NCBI RefSeq assembly: GCF_015680235.1
Contig: NZ_JADLJL010000021.1
Coordinates: 22,525-86,524 of the forward strand
Direction of reading: 5' to 3'
Length of the DNA stretch: 64,000 nt
From: Pseudomonas guariconensis
GTDB taxonomy: Bacteria; Pseudomonadota; Gammaproteobacteria; Pseudomonadales; Pseudomonadaceae
This document shows positions 1 to 9,474 of the stretch, one piece after another (the first letter of the stretch is position 1; every line of letters begins with the position of its first letter). Below the pieces are notes generated by a model. That model saw only the letters and a list, made by a program, of their open reading frames with translations. It did not search any database and had not been told where the DNA came from. Made by a program: the position numbers and the translations under genes.

Positions 1-133
1 CCGCAGCGCCTTCCAGTTCCCGCTGTTGATCGGCTCCGAGGCACTCAAGCATTTTGACGCCCTGGTCGATCCAAGCCTTAAATACGCGGCCGGCAAACCC
101 GCCTGCGCCACCAAAGCTCCCACCGCAGAGTAA
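1..133 (+). CDS. C-terminal end of an ATP-dependent zinc protease-like (RimB/DUF785, retropepsin-fold) protein, partial
   Basis: The window opens inside this gene; only the last 43 codons are present, ending in TAA at 131-133. The visible peptide contains FPLLIGSEALKHF followed by VDPSL, which resembles the C-terminal part of the DUF785/'ATP-dependent zinc protease' family of small retropepsin-fold proteins. The next gene starts 6 bases later, and the two following genes (7TM transglutaminase-like protein, RimK-like ligase) are the usual partners of this family. Assignment rests on a short fragment plus the neighbourhood. Confidence 0.6.
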   Translation, partial: RSAFQFPLLIGSEALKHFDALVDPSLKYAAGKPACATKAPTAE

Positions 134-138
134 ACCCG

Positions 139-1671
139 ATGCGCTCTCTTACCCTTCACCTGAAAGTCCTGATCACCGTACTGGTGCTCCTGGGCGTGCT
201 GGTCACGGCCTATCAGATCTTCATCCTCGGCATCCCGGTGACCGAAGACGCGACCGACGACCTGTGGAACATCGACGCCAAGGTCGAATTCGTCGCCAAC
301 CCGAAGGACCCGGTCAAGGTGCAGATGTTCGTGCCACCGCTGAACCGTGACTACGTGAGCCTCAACGAGAGCTTCATCTCCAACAACTACGGGGTGAGCG
401 TCAACCGGGCCGATGGCAACCGCAAGGTGACCTGGTCGGCACGCCGCGCCAGCGGCAACCAGACGCTCTACTACCGCCTGGTGCTGACCAAGCGCTACAG
501 CAGCGAGAAGGCCACGGTCAAAGGCCCGACCTTCCGTGACAGCCTGGCCCTGGAAGGCCCCGAGAAGATCGCCGCCGAAGCCCTGATGGCGCCGATCCGC
601 CAGCACTCGGCGGATGTCGAGACCTTCGTCAGCGAGACCATCAAGCGGGTCAACAACCTCAACGACGACAACGTCAAGCTGCTGCTGGCCGGCGACACCT
701 CGTCCATGAAGAAGGCCCAGGTCATCGATCTGCTGCTGTCGATCGCCCACGTGCCGATGGAAAAGGTCCACACCATCCGCCTGGTCGCCGACACCCCGCA
801 AACGCCTGAACTGTGGCTGCGCAGCTTCAACGGCAACGACTGGCTGTACTTCAACCCGGACACCGGCGAGCAGGGCCTGCCCAACGACCGCCTGCTGTGG
901 TGGACCGGCGATGACAACCTGGTCACCGTCGATGGTGGCAAGAAGGCCAACGTCACCTTCAGCATGAACAACAGCGAGATGAACGCCATCCGCCTGGCCA
1001 AGCTGACCGACGAGAACACCGACGCCGACTTCCTCGAGTATTCGCTGTACGGTCTGCCCCTGCAGACCCAGCAGACCTTCATGATCATGGTGATGATCCC
1101 GATCGGCGTACTGGTCATCCTGGTGCTGCGCAACCTGGTCGGCCTGCAGACCCTCGGCACCTTCACCCCCGTACTGATCGCCCTGGCCTTCCGCGAAACC
1201 CAGCTGGGCTTCGGCATCGTGCTGTTCACGGTGATCACCGCCCTTGGCCTGTCGCTGCGCTCGTACCTCGAGCACCTGAAGCTGCAGATGCTGCCGCGCC
1301 TGTCGGTGGTGCTGACCTTCGTGGTGGTATTGATCGCCGCCATCAGCCTGTTCAGCCACAAGCTGGGCCTCGAGCGCGGCCTGTCGGTCGCCCTGTTCCC
1401 GATGGTGATCCTGACCATGACCATCGAGCGCCTGTCGATCACCTGGGAAGAGCGTGGCGGCGGCCATGCCATGAAGGTGGCCATCGGCACCCTGTTCGCC
1501 GCGTCCATCGCACACCTGCTGATGAGCGTGCCGGAACTGGTGTACTTCGTCTTCACCTTCCCTGCCGTACTGCTGATCCTGGTGGGCTTCATGCTGGCGA
1601 TGGGTCGCTACCGCGGCTACCGCCTGACCGAGCTCGTTCGCTTCAAGGCTTTCGTGAAGGCTGACGCTTGA
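139..1671 (+). CDS. Inactive transglutaminase-like domain fused to seven membrane helices
   Basis: A 510-residue membrane protein. Residues 9-31 form an N-terminal membrane segment, about 35-330 an extracytoplasmic region, and about 335-500 a cluster of hydrophobic helices (first around IPIGVLVILVLRNLVG, last around VYFVFTFPAVLLILVGF). There is no cysteine anywhere in the protein, so a transglutaminase-type Cys-His-Asp triad cannot operate, matching the family name 'inactive transglutaminase fused to 7TM helices'. It lies between a retropepsin-like protease fragment and an ATP-grasp ligase with almost no spacing, so the three are probably one operon. A role in making or handling a peptide modification at the membrane has been proposed for such operons, but the substrate is unknown. 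The ATG start follows the preceding stop by 5 bases. Confidence 0.85.
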   Translation: MRSLTLHLKVLITVLVLLGVLVTAYQIFILGIPVTEDATDDLWNIDAKVEFVANPKDPVKVQMFVPPLNRDYVSLNESFISNNYGVSVNRADGNRKVTWSARRASGNQTLYYRLVLTKRYSSEKATVKGPTFRDSLALEGPEKIAAEALMAPIRQHSADVETFVSETIKRVNNLNDDNVKLLLAGDTSSMKKAQVIDLLLSIAHVPMEKVHTIRLVADTPQTPELWLRSFNGNDWLYFNPDTGEQGLPNDRLLWWTGDDNLVTVDGGKKANVTFSMNNSEMNAIRLAKLTDENTDADFLEYSLYGLPLQTQQTFMIMVMIPIGVLVILVLRNLVGLQTLGTFTPVLIALAFRETQLGFGIVLFTVITALGLSLRSYLEHLKLQMLPRLSVVLTFVVVLIAAISLFSHKLGLERGLSVALFPMVILTMTIERLSITWEERGGGHAMKVAIGTLFAASIAHLLMSVPELVYFVFTFPAVLLILVGFMLAMGRYRGYRLTELVRFKAFVKADA

Positions 1672-2651
1672 TGTTCGGACTGATCAAGACCTGGAAAGCC
1701 CTGGAGGCCCGGGGCATCATGGGTATCAACCGGCGCAACGCGGACTACGTCCTGAAGTACAACAAGCGCCACCTGTACCCGATCGTTGACGACAAGATCA
1801 TCACCAAGGAGCGTGCGCTCAAGGCCGGCATCCATGTGCCGGAGATGTACGGCATCATCGAGACCGAGAAGGAAATCGACAAGCTCGAGCAGATCATCGG
1901 TGGGCGCAACGATTTCGTCATCAAGCCGGCCCAGGGGGCTGGCGGTGACGGCATCATGGTCATCGCCGACCGCTTCGAGGACCGCTACCGCACCGTCTCG
2001 GGCAAGATCATCAGCCACGAGGAGATCGAGCACCAGATCTCCAGCATCCTCACCGGCCTGTACTCGCTGGGCGGGCATCGCGACCGCGCGCTCATCGAGT
2101 ACCGGGTGACCCCGGACCAGATCTTCAAGAGCATCAGCTATGAAGGCGTGCCGGATATCCGCATCATCGTACTGATGGGCTACCCGGTGATGGCCATGCT
2201 GCGCCTGCCGACGCGCCAGTCCGGCGGCAAGGCCAACCTGCACCAGGGCGCCATCGGCGTGGGCGTGGACCTGGCCACCGGCGTCACCCTGCGTGGCACC
2301 TGGCTGAACAAGATCATCAGCAAGCACCCGGACACCACCAATGCGGTGGATGGCGTACAGCTGCCGAACTGGGACGGCTTCATGAAGCTGGCTGCCAGCT
2401 GCTACGAGCTGTGCGGCCTGGGCTATATCGGCGTGGACATGGTCCTGGACCAGGACAAGGGCCCGCTGATCCTCGAGCTCAACGCCCGCCCCGGCCTGAA
2501 CATCCAGATCGCCAATGACTGCGGCCTGACCCAGCGCACCCATGCCATCGAGGCACATCTGGAAGCGCTGGCCAAAGATGGTGTGAAGGAAGACGCCGAA
2601 CAACGCGTGCGCGTGTCGCAAGGGCTGTTCGGGCACGTGCATCCGCACTGA
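1671..2651 (+). CDS. RimK/alpha-L-glutamate ligase-like ATP-grasp protein
   Basis: A 326-residue ATP-grasp enzyme expected to join an amino acid to a carboxylate using ATP. The nucleotide-binding glycine loop is seen as VIKPAQGAGGDGIMVI (about residue 83), the substrate loop as SGGKANLHQGAIGVGV (about 184), and the metal-binding end as LILELNARPGLNIQIAN (about 267). The ATG overlaps the previous stop by one base (TGATG), so translation is probably coupled; a TTG one codon earlier would add a single residue and is less likely. It is the third gene of the protease/7TM/ligase operon. The natural substrate is not known; homology to RimK does not mean it modifies ribosomal protein S6. Confidence 0.85.
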   Translation: MFGLIKTWKALEARGIMGINRRNADYVLKYNKRHLYPIVDDKIITKERALKAGIHVPEMYGIIETEKEIDKLEQIIGGRNDFVIKPAQGAGGDGIMVIADRFEDRYRTVSGKIISHEEIEHQISSILTGLYSLGGHRDRALIEYRVTPDQIFKSISYEGVPDIRIIVLMGYPVMAMLRLPTRQSGGKANLHQGAIGVGVDLATGVTLRGTWLNKIISKHPDTTNAVDGVQLPNWDGFMKLAASCYELCGLGYIGVDMVLDQDKGPLILELNARPGLNIQIANDCGLTQRTHAIEAHLEALAKDGVKEDAEQRVRVSQGLFGHVHPH

Positions 2652-2669
2652 GCCCAGGGCCGTCTTGCG

Positions 2670-2760
2670 GCCCATCGCCGGCAAGCCGGCTCCCACCTGC
2701 CCTGTGCTGTTTTCAGAGACAGCGCCGTGCCTGTGGGAGCCGGCTTGCCAGCGATGGCCT
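2670..2760. repeat. REP-type inverted pair
   Basis: Two copies of the Pseudomonas REP sequence face each other: CATCGCCGGCAAGCCGGCTC at 2673-2692 and its near reverse complement GAGCCGGCTTGCCAGCGATG at 2737-2756. The pair fills the space between the ligase gene and pabB. It may act as a transcript end or stabiliser; no T-tract is seen. Confidence 0.85.
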
Positions 2761-2850
2761 GCTCACTATTGAATGTAATGCCCAGCGCTAGGCGCATTCA
2801 TCGCACAGGTCTACAATCCCCTCCTCGCTTTGTCATCGCCGCCCACTCTG

Positions 2851-4194
2851 ATGCCAACCTGTACGCTCCACCCCCTGCCCTACCAGCTCGATCCCGCCCA
2901 TTACTTCGCCCGCCTGCGCCAGGCCCCCGGCGCGATCCTGCTCGACAGTGCCCGACCCGGCGCCGAGCGCGGCCGCTTCGACCTGCTCAGCGCCTGGCCG
3001 CTGCAGCACCTGCAAGCCCAGCCCGAGGAAGACGGTCGGGCCTATCTGCAGCGCCTGCGTAATGCCCTGGCCCAGCTGGGCCAGGCGCAGTTGCCGGATG
3101 GCGTCCAGTTGCCCTTCGCCGGCGGCCTGATCGGCTACCTGAGCTACGACTTTGGCCGACGCCTGGAGCAGTTGCCGAGCCTGGCCCGCGACGACCTCGG
3201 CCTGCCCGACGCCCAGCTCGGCCTGTATGCCTGGGCGCTGGTCAGCGACCACACGCTCGGCACCACGCAACTGGTGTTCCACCCAAGCCTTGCGAGCATC
3301 GAGTGCCAGCGCCTGATTCAGCTGTTCGAGGCGCCCGACACCGTGGTGTGCGGCGACTTCCAGTTGTTGGCGCCCATGCGCGGCGACCTGCAGCCTGCGC
3401 AGTACCGCAGCGCGTTCGACAAGGTCCAGCAATACATCCAGGCCGGCGACTGCTACCAGATCAACCTGACCCAACGCTTCCGCGCCCCCTGCCAGGGCGA
3501 CCCGTGGCGCGCCTACCAAGCCTTGCGCAAGGCTTGCCCCACGCCGTTCTCCGGCTACCAGCAACTGGCCGATGGCAGCGCGCTGCTGAGCTTTTCGCCG
3601 GAGCGCTTCATCCAGGTCAGCCAGGGCCGGGTGGAAACCCGCCCGATCAAGGGCACCCGCCCACGGGCCGACGACCCACAGCAGGACGCGCACAATGCCG
3701 CCGAGCTGCAGGCAAGCCCCAAGGATCGCTCGGAAAACCTGATGATCGTGGACCTGTTACGCAACGACCTGGGGCGCACCTGCGAGATCGGTTCGGTGAA
3801 GGTGCCCGAGCTGTTCAGCCTGGAGAGCTACCCCAACGTCCACCACCTGGTCAGCAGCATCACCGGCCGCCTAGCCGCCGGCAAGGACGCCCTGGATCTG
3901 ATCGGCGACAGCTTCCCCGGTGGCTCGATCACCGGGGCACCAAAGATCCGCGCCATGCAGATCATCGACGAACTGGAGCCGACGCGCCGGGCGCTGTATT
4001 GCGGCTCGCTGCTGTATGTGGACGTTCGCGGCGAGATGGACAGCTCCATCGCCATCCGCAGCCTGCTGGTCAAAGATGGGCAGGCCAGCTGCTGGGGCGG
4101 TGGCGCGGTGGTGGCCGATTCCGAATGGCAGGCCGAATACGAGGAATCCATCGCCAAGGTGCGGGTGTTGATGGAAACCTTGCAGCACCTGTGA
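2851..4194 (+). CDS. pabB: Aminodeoxychorismate synthase component I
   Basis: Converts chorismate and ammonia (from a glutamine amidotransferase partner, PabA/TrpG) to 4-amino-4-deoxychorismate for folate synthesis. The 447-residue protein has the N-terminal anthranilate-synthase-I-like region (about 1-140) and the chorismate-binding domain (about 185-440) with PIKGTRPR near residue 264, SFPGGSITGAPK near 353 and GGGAVVADSEWQAEYEES near the C-terminus. Pseudomonas carries this gene next to cysH. The ATG at 2851 gives MPTCTLHPLPYQ; an in-frame TTG at 2830 would add seven residues, and no clear ribosome site separates the two. Confidence 0.92.
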   Translation: MPTCTLHPLPYQLDPAHYFARLRQAPGAILLDSARPGAERGRFDLLSAWPLQHLQAQPEEDGRAYLQRLRNALAQLGQAQLPDGVQLPFAGGLIGYLSYDFGRRLEQLPSLARDDLGLPDAQLGLYAWALVSDHTLGTTQLVFHPSLASIECQRLIQLFEAPDTVVCGDFQLLAPMRGDLQPAQYRSAFDKVQQYIQAGDCYQINLTQRFRAPCQGDPWRAYQALRKACPTPFSGYQQLADGSALLSFSPERFIQVSQGRVETRPIKGTRPRADDPQQDAHNAAELQASPKDRSENLMIVDLLRNDLGRTCEIGSVKVPELFSLESYPNVHHLVSSITGRLAAGKDALDLIGDSFPGGSITGAPKIRAMQIIDELEPTRRALYCGSLLYVDVRGEMDSSIAIRSLLVKDGQASCWGGGAVVADSEWQAEYEESIAKVRVLMETLQHL

Positions 4195-4206
4195 TTCGAC
4201 GCCTCC

Positions 4207-4280
4207 TGCGCGCTATCGCCGGCAAGCCGACAGAACCAGCGCCGCTCGTGTGGGAGCCGGCTTGCCGGCGATAGCGCCCG
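4207..4280. repeat. REP-type inverted pair with 19-base perfect arms
   Basis: GCGCTATCGCCGGCAAGCC at 4210-4228 is the exact reverse complement of 4259-4277. The arms enclose about 30 bases. It lies just after the pabB stop codon, between pabB and cysH. Confidence 0.9.
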
Positions 4281-4362
4281 AACAGACACTGCCAAAGCCA
4301 TTTTTTGTTACCATCAGCCCATTACGAGCGCACAGCGCCACTCACCCGATGGAAACCGCCTG

Positions 4363-5097
4363 ATGAGCCAACCCTTCGACGTCGCCGCCCTGGCCGCGAC
4401 CTATGCCAGCAAGTCCCCACAGGACATCCTCAAGCTCGCCTTCGAACACTTCGGCGATGACCTGTGGATCTCGTTCAGCGGCGCCGAGGACGTGGTGCTG
4501 GTCGACATGGCCTGGAAGCTGAACAAGCAGGTCAAGGTGTTCAGCCTCGACACCGGCCGCCTGCACCCGGAGACCTACCGCTTCATCGACCAGGTCCGCG
4601 AACAGTACAACCTGCCGATCGAGATCCTCAGCCCCGACCGCGACAAGCTCGACCCCTTCGTCAAGGAAAAGGGCCTGTTCAGCTTCTACAAGGACGGCCA
4701 CGGCGAGTGCTGCGGCATCCGCAAGATCGAGCCGCTGCGCCGCAAGCTGGCCACCGTGAGCGCCTGGGCCACCGGCCAGCGCCGCGATCAGAGCCCGGGC
4801 ACCCGCAGCCAGGTGGCCGCGCTGGAAGTGGATTCGGCGTTCTCCACGCCCGAGCGCACCCTGTACAAGTTCAACCCGCTGGCGCAGATGACCAGCGAGG
4901 AAGTCTGGGGTTATATCCGCATGCTCGAGCTGCCCTACAACAGCCTGCATGAGCGCGGCTTCATCAGCATCGGCTGCGAGCCCTGCACCCGCCCGGTGCT
5001 GCCGAACCAGCACGAGCGCGAAGGGCGTTGGTGGTGGGAAGAGTCCACCCAGAAGGAATGCGGGTTGCACGCCGGCAACCTGATAACCAAGGCATAA
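4363..5097 (+). CDS. cysH: Adenylyl-sulfate (APS) reductase, assimilatory, [4Fe-4S]
   Basis: Reduces APS to sulfite and AMP with thioredoxin as donor in cysteine synthesis. The 244-residue protein has the PAPS-reductase fold ([10 protein letters not shown] near residue 34) and four cysteines, C116-C117 and C205-x-x-C208, that ligate a 4Fe-4S cluster; this marks the APS-using plant/Pseudomonas type rather than the E. coli PAPS type. The catalytic cysteine is in the C-terminal ECGLH motif (C233). cysB, the regulator of the cysteine regulon, lies convergently downstream. Start ATG follows a GGAAA ribosome site. Confidence 0.96.
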   Translation: MSQPFDVAALAATYASKSPQDILKLAFEHFGDDLWISFSGAEDVVLVDMAWKLNKQVKVFSLDTGRLHPETYRFIDQVREQYNLPIEILSPDRDKLDPFVKEKGLFSFYKDGHGECCGIRKIEPLRRKLATVSAWATGQRRDQSPGTRSQVAALEVDSAFSTPERTLYKFNPLAQMTSEEVWGYIRMLELPYNSLHERGFISIGCEPCTRPVLPNQHEREGRWWWEESTQKECGLHAGNLITKA

Positions 5098-5100
5098 ATC

Positions 5101-5221
5101 AGCGGGGTCGCTTCGGCCCCATCGCGGCACAAGGCCGCTCCCACATCTATGGTCCTGGGAGGACCATTTCATTAGGTGTAGGAGCGGCCTTGTGCCGCGA
5201 AAGGGCTGCAAAGCAGCCCCG
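5101..5221. repeat. Inverted repeat pair at the cysH/cysB convergent junction
   Basis: CGCGGCACAAGGCCGCTCC at about 5124-5142 faces GGAGCGGCCTTGTGCCGCG at 5182-5200. The outer parts form further small hairpins (GGGGTCGCTTCGGCCCC at 5103; GGGCTGCAAAGCAGCCC at 5203). It sits between two convergent genes and may serve as a bidirectional transcript end. Confidence 0.8.
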
Positions 5222-5231
5222 CAATGCCAGA

Positions 5232-6266
<1,035 letters not shown>

Positions 6267-6333
6267 TTAGTGGTTCTCGAAATAAATCTAGAACTATTTT
6301 GTTACATGCCACGGATTCGACCTACCCCCGTCT

Positions 6334-6831
6334 TCACCCCTTCCTACGCCCTAAATGCTGGGCCAGCGGCACCATGTAGACGGGCACCGGCGACAATTGC
6401 AGCAACCGCGCCGCGGTGCGGCCAATCGGTACATCCACCCCTGCCCCCTGGCTGTGGCTGCCGAAGATCAGCAGGTCGACATTCAGCCGCCGGGCCTGCT
6501 CGATGATCACGTGGGCCGGGTCACCCTGGCGTACCCTGACCGCACGGATCAGGGCCAGGTCCGCTTCCTCGCCCAGTTCGTCGCGAAAATTCTCCAGCAC
6601 CCGCTGCTCGATGTTGGCCAGGACCGTATTCACGCCCTCGCTGTGCAGCGCATCCAAGGTCTGTTCATCGAGGTAGCTTTGCAACAGGGATTCGGCGAAC
6701 TGCCCCATGGGCTCCACGGCATGGATCACATACAGCTCTGCGTTGAAGGTCCGCGCCAGGGCCAAGGCGTGCTGCATGACAAAAGGCGCGTATACCCCGA
6801 GGTCGGTGGCATACAGCATGGAATGGATCAT
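6334..6831 (-). CDS. Universal stress protein (UspA family)
   Basis: A 165-residue single UspA domain starting MIHSMLYATDLG and ending LQLSPVPVYMVPLAQ. The family nucleotide-binding signature (G-2x-G-9x-G-S/T) is altered: the protein reads GSHSQGAGVDVPIGRTA, with Ser at the second glycine, so ATP binding is uncertain. The start at 6831 is fixed by an AGGAGG ribosome site six to seven bases upstream; an upstream in-frame start would add 11 residues with no such site. It lies between cysB and the DAHP synthase gene, as in other Pseudomonas. Confidence 0.88.
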   Translation of the reverse strand: MIHSMLYATDLGVYAPFVMQHALALARTFNAELYVIHAVEPMGQFAESLLQSYLDEQTLDALHSEGVNTVLANIEQRVLENFRDELGEEADLALIRAVRVRQGDPAHVIIEQARRLNVDLLIFGSHSQGAGVDVPIGRTAARLLQLSPVPVYMVPLAQHLGRRKG

Positions 6832-7148
6832 TCGACCTCCTTGACTGCCGCAACGGCAGAGCAAGGTTCAGCTTAGCAGCGCCGTGCAAGGCCGCCCGTG
6901 CCATCCGGCGCGCTGGTGCCGCGGGCTTGGCGGGCCCGGACAGGGGATTTGATGGGGCGCTGGGGGCCCGTCGGATACCACTTGGCGATGAAAAGTCGTT
7001 TTGACGGTAAAAACCCCGTAACGACAGGGGTCAGCCCATTGTCGAGCCACCTTGTAACGCGCTAAGGTTCGGCTCCCCGTTGCGAACAATCTTGCTGCTG
7101 GGCCGCACGGGGCTGGCGGCCGGCACCCGTGACCTGACGAGTAACACG

Positions 7149-8225
7149 ATGGCTGATTTACCGATCGACGACCTTAACGTTGCCTCCAACGAGACCTTGA
7201 TCACCCCCGATCAGCTCAAGAAGGAACTCCCCCTCAGCGCCCAGGCCCTGCAGACCGTGACTGCCGGCCGCGAAGTAGTGCGCAATATCCTCGACGGCAA
7301 GGACCATCGACTGTTCGTCGTGGTTGGCCCCTGCTCCATCCATGACATCAATGCTGCTCATGAATACGCCGAGCGCCTGAAGGTGCTGGCCGAAGAAGTG
7401 TCCGACACCCTGTACTTGGTGATGCGCGTGTACTTCGAGAAGCCGCGCACCACCGTCGGCTGGAAGGGCCTGATCAACGACCCGTACCTGGACGACTCCT
7501 TCAAGATCCAGGACGGCCTGCACATTGGCCGCAAGCTGCTGCTGGACCTGGCCGAAATGGGCCTGCCGACCGCTACCGAAGCCCTCGACCCGATCTCGCC
7601 GCAGTACCTGCAGGACCTGATCAGCTGGTCGGCCATCGGCGCCCGCACCACCGAATCCCAGACCCACCGGGAAATGGCCTCGGGCCTGTCCTCGGCGGTC
7701 GGTTTCAAGAACGGCACCGATGGCGGCCTGACCGTGGCCATCAATGCCTTGCAGTCTGTTTCCAAGCCGCACCGTTTCCTGGGTATCAACCAGGAAGGCG
7801 GCGTGTCCATCGTCACCACCAAGGGCAACGCCTACGGCCATGTGGTACTGCGCGGCGGCAACGGCAAGCCGAACTATGATTCGGTCAGCGTCGCCCTGTG
7901 CGAGCAGGACCTGGCCAAGGCCAAGATCAAGCCCAACATCATGGTCGACTGCAGCCACGCCAACTCCAACAAAGACCCGGCCCTGCAGCCGCTGGTGATG
8001 GAGAACGTCGCCAACCAGATCCTCGAAGGCAACCAGTCGATCATCGGCCTGATGGTCGAGAGCCACCTGAACTGGGGCTGCCAGGCGATTCCGAAGGACC
8101 TGGGCGAACTGCAATACGGCGTTTCCATCACCGATGCCTGCATCGACTGGAGCGCCACCGAGAAGGCCCTGCGCAGCATGCGTACCAAGCTCAAGGACGT
8201 TCTGCCACAGCGCCAGCGCGGCTGA
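7149..8225 (+). CDS. aroF: 3-deoxy-7-phosphoheptulonate (DAHP) synthase, class I
   Basis: Condenses phosphoenolpyruvate and erythrose 4-phosphate, the first step of the shikimate pathway. The 358-residue protein matches the AroF/G/H family in length, with VVGPCSIHD near residue 58, KPRTTVGWKGL near 97, GFKNGTDGG near 186 and the metal/substrate residues in MVDCSHANSNK near 265. Which aromatic amino acid inhibits it cannot be read with confidence; the symbol aroF follows Pseudomonas usage. The start MADLPIDDLN is preferred over an upstream in-frame ATG-less extension. A terminator follows at 8241. Confidence 0.93.
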   Translation: MADLPIDDLNVASNETLITPDQLKKELPLSAQALQTVTAGREVVRNILDGKDHRLFVVVGPCSIHDINAAHEYAERLKVLAEEVSDTLYLVMRVYFEKPRTTVGWKGLINDPYLDDSFKIQDGLHIGRKLLLDLAEMGLPTATEALDPISPQYLQDLISWSAIGARTTESQTHREMASGLSSAVGFKNGTDGGLTVAINALQSVSKPHRFLGINQEGGVSIVTTKGNAYGHVVLRGGNGKPNYDSVSVALCEQDLAKAKIKPNIMVDCSHANSNKDPALQPLVMENVANQILEGNQSIIGLMVESHLNWGCQAIPKDLGELQYGVSITDACIDWSATEKALRSMRTKLKDVLPQRQRG

Positions 8226-8240
8226 CGCCTTGCAGTAACG

Positions 8241-8268
8241 AAAACGCCGGGCAATGCCCGGCGTTTTC
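8241..8268. terminator. Bidirectional Rho-independent terminator
   Basis: AAAACGCCGGGC, a 3-base AAT loop, and GCCCGGCGTTTT form a perfect 12-bp hairpin flanked by A's on the left and T's on the right. It can stop both the DAHP synthase transcript (+) and the GNAT gene transcript (-), which converge here. Confidence 0.93.
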
Positions 8269-8290
8269 ATGTTCGGTGAACCAAGCGGGT

Positions 8291-8572
8291 TCAGGCCTTG
8301 CTCGAATGGCGCTGCTGGCGTTCCATATAGCGCTCCACATACGAGCAGGACGGGATCACCGTGTAGCCCATCTGTTCAGCGTACTCCAGGGCCTTTTCGG
8401 TCAAGGCAGCGGCGATACCCCGCCCGCGCAGGGCGTTGGGCACGAAGGTGCGATAGATATCCAGCGTCTGCTTGCCCAGGTCCATGTACGTCAGGTACGC
8501 CCGGTGACCGTCCACATTGGTCTCGAACTGATGACCGGCCTGGTCATGGTGGATGGTCAACGCTTCACTCAT
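8291..8572 (-). CDS. Small GNAT-family N-acetyltransferase (COG2388/YidJ-type)
   Basis: A 93-residue minimal GNAT domain. The acetyl-CoA loop is seen as VPNALRGRGIAAALTEKALEYA, followed by a PSCSYVERY segment typical of this short subfamily. Substrate unknown. ATG at 8572 is chosen because a GAGGAG ribosome site lies five bases upstream; the GTG one codon earlier is too close to that site. Confidence 0.85.
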   Translation of the reverse strand: MSEALTIHHDQAGHQFETNVDGHRAYLTYMDLGKQTLDIYRTFVPNALRGRGIAAALTEKALEYAEQMGYTVIPSCSYVERYMERQQRHSSKA

Positions 8573-9067
8573 CACTACTCCTCGCAGGTCTTGTCGGCAG
8601 ACCCTTACCTTTACCGATGGTTTTTTCCGGCGGAGGAACCTCTACGCCACCCCAGCCCCTTGGACCGCAAGGCGATCCGAATCGTTCTGCAGCATGGGCA
8701 CCTACAAATAGTAGGCGCCACAAGCAGGATTGCTCAAGGTGGCAGCAGGTAAAAATGCCCAAGGCATGCCTCGAACCGTTTTGCGACAGCCCCCGGTTTT
8801 GTTCTAGGGCTAAGACGCCAGCCGACCGTTGAAGTCACCTTTAGTTCAACAAAAAGTTTCTGTAACACAACCCTTTACGGAGGCTGCGCAAAATTTTCAC
8901 ACCGGCCATACAAAGGTTGTCACCTCCTCCCCTTCCGGCAACATTTTTTTTGCAGTTCTTGCGCTCAGTCAGTTTACTTACTACAAGTAATGGGTACTAT
9001 GTACGCCGGCCAGTTTCTCTTTTCCGAGAGATGGCTATTTAATAGAAAGTCCTTGAAGGGGAACACG
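8573..9067. other. 495-base intergenic region upstream of oprI
   Basis: Divergent promoter region for the GNAT gene (-) and oprI (+). I see no convincing reading frame. The right third (8840-9000) is markedly AT-richer than the surroundings with T-runs (CATTTTTTTT at 8942-8950), as expected for a strong promoter. A small RNA cannot be excluded by eye. Confidence 0.4.
8950..9000 (+). promoter_or_regulatory. Possible oprI promoter region
   Basis: Two partly overlapping weak sigma-70 readings are possible: TTGCAG (8950)-17-TTTACT (8973), or TTTACT (8973)-16-TACTAT (8995). Neither is close to consensus although OprI is among the most abundant Pseudomonas proteins, so the upstream T-runs may act as an UP-like element. 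Placement is tentative. Confidence 0.3.
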
Positions 9068-9319
9068 ATGAACAACGTTCTGAAATTCTCTGCTCTGGCC
9101 CTGGCCGCAGTTCTGGCTACCGGTTGCAGCAGCGTCTCCAAAGAAACCGAAGCTCGCCTGACTGCTACCGAAGACGCAGCAGCTCGCGCTCAAGCTCGTG
9201 CCGATGAAGCCTACCGTAAGGCTGATGACGCTCTGGCTGCCGCTCAGAAGGCTCAGCAGACCGCTGACGAAGCCAACGAGCGCGCTCTGCGCATGCTGGA
9301 CAAAGCCAGCCGCAAGTAA
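9068..9319 (+). CDS. oprI: Major outer membrane lipoprotein OprI (Lpp analogue)
   Basis: An 83-residue lipoprotein with signal peptide and lipobox LATGC (mature Cys at residue 19), then an alanine-rich heptad coiled coil (residues about 25-75, [19 protein letters not shown]...) and a C-terminal ASRK. As in Lpp, the terminal lysine can be joined to peptidoglycan, tying the outer membrane to the wall. The ATG follows AAGGGG at good spacing. An L,D-transpeptidase gene, the enzyme class that makes this link, lies convergently next to it. A strong terminator follows at 9341. Confidence 0.97.
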   Translation: MNNVLKFSALALAAVLATGCSSVSKETEARLTATEDAAARAQARADEAYRKADDALAAAQKAQQTADEANERALRMLDKASRK

Positions 9320-9340
9320 TAATCCTCACGGATTGTTATG

Positions 9341-9371
9341 GAGCCGACCCACTAGTGGGTCGGCTTTTTTA
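9341..9371 (+). terminator. Rho-independent terminator of oprI
   Basis: AGCCGACCCA-CTAG-TGGGTCGGCT (9342-9365) forms a 10-bp perfect stem with a tetraloop, followed directly by a run of T's. Confidence 0.95.
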
Positions 9372-9393
9372 TTGCCTGGCGAAAAGCGCACCG

Positions 9394-9427
9394 CAAAAAC
9401 GAACAAGGCCTGCACTAAGGCAGGCCT
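9394..9427 (-). terminator. Rho-independent terminator of the L,D-transpeptidase gene
   Basis: On the minus strand AGGCCTGC-CTTAGT-GCAGGCCT (9427-9406) is followed by TGTTCGTTTTTG. It lies just past the stop codon of the minus-strand gene ending at 9475. Confidence 0.75.
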
Positions 9428-9474
9428 CGCTATGGGTTTAACTGGGCACCGGCCCTGGGTTAAACACAACGCCG

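Noticed and set aside
2670..4280. Spaced repeats suggesting a CRISPR array
   Set aside because: The units are inverted REP pairs with unequal spacing and only one or two per gap; there are no regular direct repeats or cas genes.
8573..9067. Short open frames or a small RNA upstream of oprI
   Set aside because: No frame has a ribosome site or homology; RNA structure could not be shown by eye, so no gene is claimed.
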